Shown here piece after piece: positions 7,430 to 10,941 of a stretch of DNA of 10,941 bases; position 1 is the first letter of the stretch; each line of letters begins with the position of its first letter. The DNA lies in contig SKZL01000048.1 of assembly GCA_007127395.1 (NCBI GenBank), positions 1 through 10,941 on the forward strand, in the 5' to 3' direction. The translations under genes and the position numbers were made by a program. The notes under the pieces were generated by a model. That model was not told the DNA's origin. It ran no database searches and saw nothing but the letters and a program-made list of their open reading frames with translations. Source of the DNA: Balneolaceae bacterium. GTDB lineage: Bacteria; Bacteroidota; Rhodothermia; Balneolales; Balneolaceae.

Positions 7430-7958
7430 CAACTTCACTCAGTAAAGGTAACAATTTATCTTTATCTGACAAGAGGGGCGACTCAACTTTCCAATCAATT
7501 CCAACAGCCGGGTCATCCCACCGGATCCCGCGTTCGGATTCCTTATCATAATAGCTGCTGCATTTATAAAAGATAGTGGCACTTTCCGACAAAACTGAAA
7601 AACCATGGGCAAAGCCGGGTGGGATCAGCATCATCCTGCGGTTCTGATCACTCAGCTCAGCCGATACATACCGCCCAAAGGTGGGTGAGTTGCGCCGGAT
7701 ATCGACAGCTACGTCCAGTACCATACCCGATAAAGCCATGACCAATTTGGACTGTGAGTGGGGGTGTTTTTGATAGTGAAGGCCTCTTAATGTATCCTGT
7801 CTGGATTGAGAAATATTGTCCTGCACATAGCGGTAGATAAACCCCCGTTCTCTGAATATACTCTCCCGGAATGCCTCCAGAAAATGCCCTCTCTGATCCT
7901 CAAAAAGAGTTGGCTCTATAATCCAAACATCATCAATCTCACTTTTTATAAACTTCAT
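7410..7958 (-). CDS. rfbC: dTDP-4-dehydrorhamnose 3,5-epimerase
   Basis: This cupin-fold enzyme epimerises C3 and C5 of dTDP-4-keto-6-deoxyglucose, the third step to dTDP-L-rhamnose. The 182-residue protein has the normal length. It shows the N-terminal FEDQRGHFLEAF (residues 19-30), the strand LRGLHYQ with catalytic H61, K71 in SQSKLV, DVAVDIRRNSPTFG (82-95), IPPGFAHGF (112-120), and catalytic Y131 in FYKCSSYYD. The GIRWDDPAVGIDW tail is typical. ATG at 7958-7956 is preceded by AGGA about 9 bases upstream. It lies 47 bases after rfbD and 109 before rfbB, on the same strand. The final codons and stop are duplicated exactly 73 bases downstream. Also known as rmlC. Confidence 0.97.
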   Translation of the reverse strand: MKFIKSEIDDVWIIEPTLFEDQRGHFLEAFRESIFRERGFIYRYVQDNISQSRQDTLRGLHYQKHPHSQSKLVMALSGMVLDVAVDIRRNSPTFGRYVSAELSDQNRRMMLIPPGFAHGFSVLSESATIFYKCSSYYDKESERGIRWDDPAVGIDWKVESPLLSDKDKLLPLLSEVAPEDLF

Positions 7959-8005
7959 TCTGCTTTTTCCTGTCTATCTGATCTTATTCCCCTGAGAAAC
8001 CTTTT

Positions 8006-8884
8006 TTATTCAACCCTGAATGCCTTAAGCTGTTTCAGTAACTGCTCCAACCCGGCCTTCCAATGGATCGGTTCAAGACCGTTTTTCTGAATCTTATCGG
8101 TTGATAATAATGAAAATGATGGCCTTTTAGCTGTCGTAACATATTGTTCAGACGGTATCGGGACAACTTTTGTTTCTGATCCGCTGATTTTGAAAATCTC
8201 TTCAGCAAATTGAGCCCAGCTGATTTCACCCTTGCTGGTGATGTGAAAAGTACCACTGCAACCCTTCTCCAGCAAAGCCAAAGTTTTATCAACCAGATCA
8301 AACGTAAAGGTAGGGCTGCCGGTTTGATCCATCACAACTGAAATCTCTTTTTTGTCTTGGCTCATCCTGAGCATCGTTTTTACAAAATTGGATCCATATC
8401 TTCCAGAGAGCCATGAGACCCGGATCAAAAGCCAATCTGCATCTCTGCCGGCCTCTTCAAGTATCAGTTCCCCGGCTCTTTTGGATGATCCATAGGCATT
8501 AATCGTATCAGAATTTGCACTTTCCGGATATCCTTCGGGAAAACGTACCCGATCGGTCACATCGCCGGCAAAAACATAATCAGTACTGAAATGAACCAGT
8601 TTTGAACCGTTCTCTTTGCAGGCATTGATGAGGTTTCGAACACCGTGTTCATTGACCAGAAATGCTTTCTCGGTCTCTGTTTCTGCACGGTCAACATTCG
8701 TATATGCTGCACAATTAATGACAATATCCGGTTTTTCGGCGGTGATCAACTCTTGAACCTGTGTGCGATCGGTTATATCCAACCGGTCCGAACTGTAGGA
8801 AATGAAATCACTTCTCAGATCTGTAAGCCTGCTTACCCATTCACTTCCCAGTTGCCCGTTCGCTCCGGTGATCAGGAATTTCAT
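8006..8884 (-). CDS. rfbD: dTDP-4-dehydrorhamnose reductase
   Basis: This enzyme reduces dTDP-4-keto-L-rhamnose to dTDP-L-rhamnose with NAD(P)H, the last step of the pathway. The 292-residue product is a complete atypical short-chain dehydrogenase. It has GANGQLG at residues 7-13 for cofactor binding, the RmlD signature CAAYTNVDRAE (58-68), S100-T101-D102 with Y103 in FSTDYVFAG, and Y131xxxK135 in NAYGSSKRAGE. A later WLSGRYGSNFV stretch and a C-terminal substrate-binding part with RPSFSLLSTDKI follow. ATG at 8884-8882 is three bases after the rfbA stop codon, so translation is probably coupled to rfbA. It is followed after 47 bases by rfbC. Also known as rmlD. The N-terminus is unambiguous because the Rossmann motif begins at residue 5. 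Confidence 0.97.
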   Translation of the reverse strand: MKFLITGANGQLGSEWVSRLTDLRSDFISYSSDRLDITDRTQVQELITAEKPDIVINCAAYTNVDRAETETEKAFLVNEHGVRNLINACKENGSKLVHFSTDYVFAGDVTDRVRFPEGYPESANSDTINAYGSSKRAGELILEEAGRDADWLLIRVSWLSGRYGSNFVKTMLRMSQDKKEISVVMDQTGSPTFTFDLVDKTLALLEKGCSGTFHITSKGEISWAQFAEEIFKISGSETKVVPIPSEQYVTTAKRPSFSLLSTDKIQKNGLEPIHWKAGLEQLLKQLKAFRVE

Positions 8885-8887
8885 CTG

Positions 8888-9595
8888 CTATTTTAATTTG
8901 TAGGCCAGGTTGTTTGCCACAATATACGATTCCGGGGTCCCCGCATCAGTCCACCAACCATCAAGCACAGAGTAGTTCATAGCGCCCTGACGTATGTAAT
9001 GGTTATTCACTTCAGTGATCTCAAGTTCACCCCTGCCGGAAGGTTTCAGGTTCTTGATCGCATCATACACAGATGAATCGTACATATAGATACCGGTAAC
9101 GGCAAAAGACGACTTCGCTTTTTCAGGTTTCTCCTCGATACCCACAATTTTGTCACCATCAATCTCTGCGACTCCGAATCGTTCCGGATCTTCCACCTCT
9201 TTGATCAAAATCTGTGCACCTCTGCCCGGATAATTTTCAACGGCTTCTTTCAGGTCGTTCTCAAAGATATTATCTCCCAGGATAACGGTCATCGGGTCTG
9301 AGCCGGTAAAATTCTCTGCCAGGCCAAGCGCCTGAGCGATACCTCCTGCTTCATCCTGGACCTTGTAAGTGAATCGGCAATTAAAATCTTTTCCGGAGCC
9401 AAGCAAGTTCACGACGTCCCCCATGTGTTCGGTTCCGGTCACAATCAATATCTCCTGAATACCTGCACCGATCAGCCTCTCAATGGGATAGTAGATCATC
9501 GGTTTATTGCCAACAGGCAGCAAATGCTTATTGGTCACTTTTGTTAATGGGTAGAGTCTGGATCCGGTGCCTCCTGCCAATACGATGCCTTTCAT
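8888..9595 (-). CDS. rfbA: Glucose-1-phosphate thymidylyltransferase, short form
   Basis: The enzyme joins glucose-1-phosphate and dTTP to make dTDP-glucose, the committed first step of rhamnose nucleotide synthesis. The 235-residue product shows the nucleotidyltransferase signature LAGGTGSRLYPLT (residues 6-18), K31-P32, the metal-binding GDN (107-109, D108), EEKP (154-157), and WWTDAGTPES (214-223). It is about 55 residues shorter than the classical 290-residue RmlA and ends soon after the sugar-binding core. It therefore lacks the C-terminal helical part that forms the allosteric dTDP-rhamnose site in the long form. Short-form members are common, so this is not a truncation. Feedback control may differ. 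It is the first gene of the rfb run, three bases before rfbD, with a promoter candidate just upstream. Assignment to glucose-1-phosphate rests mainly on the neighbours. Also known as rmlA. Confidence 0.92.
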   Translation of the reverse strand: MKGIVLAGGTGSRLYPLTKVTNKHLLPVGNKPMIYYPIERLIGAGIQEILIVTGTEHMGDVVNLLGSGKDFNCRFTYKVQDEAGGIAQALGLAENFTGSDPMTVILGDNIFENDLKEAVENYPGRGAQILIKEVEDPERFGVAEIDGDKIVGIEEKPEKAKSSFAVTGIYMYDSSVYDAIKNLKPSGRGELEITEVNNHYIRQGAMNYSVLDGWWTDAGTPESYIVANNLAYKLK

Positions 9596-9638
9596 ATGAT
9601 TCCGAATAGATAAAAATGATGCGTTTGATGTTAGAACT

Positions 9639-9672
9639 GCAAGGTAAGCAATGTTGATATCTGTTCACAAGT
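9639..9672 (-). promoter_or_regulatory. Candidate Bacteroidetes-type promoter of the rfbADCB run
   Basis: In the 99 bases between the DUF4835 gene and rfbA, the minus strand reads ACTTG (9672-9668), then 21 bases, then TACCTTGC (9646-9639), a fair match to TTG, 19-21 bases, TAnnTTTG. Transcription would begin near 9632, about 37 bases before the rfbA ATG. The spacing equals that of the rpsL candidate. Read-through from the upstream gene is also possible because no terminator hairpin is evident. Confidence 0.45.
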
Positions 9673-9694
9673 GATCTTTTCCGGTACCTCGAAA

Positions 9695-10618
9695 TCAGTT
9701 TTGCAACTTTTGATATTCGGTTGAATGTGCAGGATCAACATCCCTGAGCACGTTATAAGCATCCACCCTGGTCCTGTTGTCCGCCTCCATAAACATCGCT
9801 ACAATTTCCGTGTATTTTGTGCTAAAAAAGAGATCAAACAGATAATTATTGGTAGTCACTCGCTTGTTCTCCTGAATGGTTCTCAGGGCAATCAGAGTCT
9901 GATTTCTGGAAATCTCACTATTCAAGGTAAACTGATCAAGCCCCAGCCTGTGATATCTGTAAAAAGCTTTGCGCAGATCTTCATACGCAGGGTTCATCAG
10001 ATCTGTGATGAGGCCAAACCGGTTTCGTTGTGCTCCGATCGATCTGCCCCACCCCTGCACTCCGGAATTTTGGCCCAGTTCAAAGACACTTTGAGCCCGG
10101 TTGAAATAGGGTGTTCCACCCAATTCAGAAAAGCTGTCATAATCGAACCCAAGCATGATATAAGCATAGAAATCGATGAAACTGGTAAGTTCATCAAAAA
10201 TCAGATCATCAAAGATCAGGCTTTTGCTCCGTGGATAATTAAAACGCCAGTTGTTATCGCTTAATACAAGAGTCAGCGATTGCTGATTGGTGTTGTAGAT
10301 CGGCCGTCGCATGGAAAAAACCACTTCTGACGTAAAGTTATAGTTACTATCTGCACCGGTCAGCACAATCTGAATGTTACAGGCAATCCGTTCATGCTCC
10401 TCAAAACGGTCGTTTGTCCACCGGTTACCATTAATATAGTTTCGCAACACTTCGGGGAGCTCCGATATGTAATCGAAGGTTGAACCGCTTATCTGGCGGT
10501 CGTTCACCGATACACTGCAGTTAAATTCCTGCGCAAATGTACCCTGAACACCGAAGAGTCCGGCAAACATGACCATCAGGAACACTTTTTTGAAATTTTT
10601 TTGAAAGGTTTTTCTCAT
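9695..10618 (-). CDS. DUF4835 family protein, PorD-type (type IX secretion associated)
   Basis: The 307-residue product has a clear signal peptide. A basic start MRKTFQKNFKK is followed by a hydrophobic core (VFLMVMFAGLFGV) and a probable signal peptidase I site after GTFA (residue 29). The mature part QEFNCSVSVNDRQISGS and the blocks RNYINGNRWTNDRFEEHERIACNIQI, NQQSLTLVLSDNNWRFNYP and DELTSFIDFYAYIMLGFDYDSFSELGG (each longer motif seen around residues 58-85, 114-130 and 142-168) match the DUF4835 family of Bacteroidota. Some annotation sources label that family the T9SS protein PorD. It is probably periplasmic or envelope-located. The start ATG overlaps the stop of a three-codon upstream frame (ATG AAC CGG TAATG). 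It is divergent from another exported protein and lies 99 bases upstream of rfbA. Family assignment is firm; the biochemical role is not established from sequence. Confidence 0.88.
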   Translation of the reverse strand: MRKTFQKNFKKVFLMVMFAGLFGVQGTFAQEFNCSVSVNDRQISGSTFDYISELPEVLRNYINGNRWTNDRFEEHERIACNIQIVLTGADSNYNFTSEVVFSMRRPIYNTNQQSLTLVLSDNNWRFNYPRSKSLIFDDLIFDELTSFIDFYAYIMLGFDYDSFSELGGTPYFNRAQSVFELGQNSGVQGWGRSIGAQRNRFGLITDLMNPAYEDLRKAFYRYHRLGLDQFTLNSEISRNQTLIALRTIQENKRVTTNNYLFDLFFSTKYTEIVAMFMEADNRTRVDAYNVLRDVDPAHSTEYQKLQN

Positions 10619-10622
10619 TACC

Positions 10623-10675
10623 GGTTCATAAGAATAAAAGGGAATAACGACTTCAAGAGTACAAACTTATGAACC
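10623..10675. repeat. Perfect 10-bp inverted repeat across divergent start codons
   Basis: GGTTCATAAG at 10623-10632 is the exact reverse complement of CTTATGAACC at 10666-10675, separated by 33 bases. Each arm contains an ATG pointing outwards: on the plus strand the first ATG of the right-hand gene (10669), on the minus strand the ATG of a three-codon frame that ends in the start codon of the DUF4835 gene. The 50-base gap between the genes is otherwise AT-rich with no convincing -33/-7 pair. It could be a paired operator or a duplicated initiation region. Confidence 0.7.
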
Positions 10676-10941
10676 AAATGGTCAAGATCAAATATGGCAA
10701 AGCTCTCCTGATGGCTTTCATGATCACTATTCTCAGTATTAACTCTGTACAATCACAAAATACAATGGGAGCGAAATCACTCTCAATGGGTCAGACCGGG
10801 ACAGCTATTCCGGATAGTGAATGGTCACTATTCAGTAATGTGGCATTGATTCCATCGAATCAGAACCGTGTTTCATTTTACGGTTTTCGTTATGTAGGCC
10901 TCACTGAAATAACCGATATCTCAACCGTTGTTAGTTTAAAA
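10669..10941 (+). CDS. Exported, probable outer-membrane beta-barrel protein (PorV/PorQ-like), N-terminal part
   Basis: Ninety-one codons are visible before the right edge. A signal peptide is evident: KIKYGK, then a hydrophobic core LLMAFMITILSINSV, then a probable cleavage after VQS. The start of the mature protein, GAKSLSMGQTGTAIPDSEWSLFSNVAL, reads like the MGxxG-A-xD-xWSxFxNPA signature at the N-terminus of PorV/PorQ and FadL-like outer-membrane barrel proteins (residues about 33-60). Alternating strand-like segments follow (RVSFYGFRYVGL). Two starts are possible, ATG at 10669 or at 10678; the second is slightly more typical in length for the signal peptide, and neither has a strong SD. 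It is divergent from the DUF4835 gene with 50 bases between them. With so little of the protein visible, the barrel assignment is an inference from the signature. Other outer-membrane families are possible. Confidence 0.6.
   Translation, partial: MNQMVKIKYGKALLMAFMITILSINSVQSQNTMGAKSLSMGQTGTAIPDSEWSLFSNVALIPSNQNRVSFYGFRYVGLTEITDISTVVSLK

Noticed and set aside
7984..8019. Possible third tail duplication at the end of rfbD
   Set aside because: The match is only 12 bases and needs a 2-base gap. It is mentioned in the pattern finding but is too weak to be listed as a repeat feature.
9725..10264. A 179-codon open frame on the plus strand inside the DUF4835 gene
   Set aside because: It lies antisense to a gene with a signal peptide and family motifs, and its translation is low-complexity and unlike any family. 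It is a shadow frame.
1..10941. CRISPR array, insertion sequence, prophage, tRNA, rRNA or defence genes
   Set aside because: There are no regularly spaced repeats, transposase or integrase frames, terminal inverted repeats or RNA-gene sequences. All long frames are accounted for by housekeeping or envelope genes.

Overview
The window looks like chromosomal DNA from a free-living bacterium of the Bacteroidota/Balneolota (FCB) group. Four things point there. A DUF4835/PorD-type protein, found in type IX secretion organisms, sits at the right end. Candidate promoters have the Bacteroidetes form TTG, 20-21 nt, TAnnTT instead of a sigma70 form. Shine-Dalgarno sequences are mostly weak or absent. 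Base composition is moderate. A Balneolales-like marine or saline bacterium is my best guess; the genus cannot be fixed from this sequence.

Layout, left to right. Positions 1-1771 (minus strand) hold the start of the str operon, transcribed rpsL, rpsG, fusA, with fusA running off the left edge. Positions 1772-1958 are a divergent intergenic region. recG occupies 1959-4025 on the plus strand. It converges, with one base between stop codons, on a 50-codon remnant of a VOC/glyoxalase-fold gene (4027-4179). The remnant lies just downstream of an EVE-domain gene (4207-4677), and the pair has its own candidate promoter. Next on the minus strand is a membrane-anchored M20 (PM20D1-like) metallopeptidase (4776-6239). 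After it comes a complete dTDP-L-rhamnose set transcribed rfbA, rfbD, rfbC, rfbB (9595 down to 6299). Upstream of rfbA is a secreted DUF4835/PorD protein (9695-10618). A second exported, probable outer-membrane barrel protein starts divergently at 10669 and leaves the right edge.

How the genes fit together. The rfb genes make dTDP-L-rhamnose from glucose-1-phosphate for surface polysaccharide. The two right-hand genes are envelope proteins, so the right half is an envelope-biogenesis neighbourhood. The left half is translation and DNA repair housekeeping.

I see no mobile element, CRISPR array, tRNA, rRNA or defence system, and nothing that looks like a wholly new system. The unusual content is small-scale. 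The VOC gene is cut off exactly at the end of recG. The 3' ends of the M20 gene and of rfbC, stop codons included, are each repeated a short distance downstream. A perfect 10-bp inverted repeat overlaps the translation starts of the divergent gene pair at the right end.
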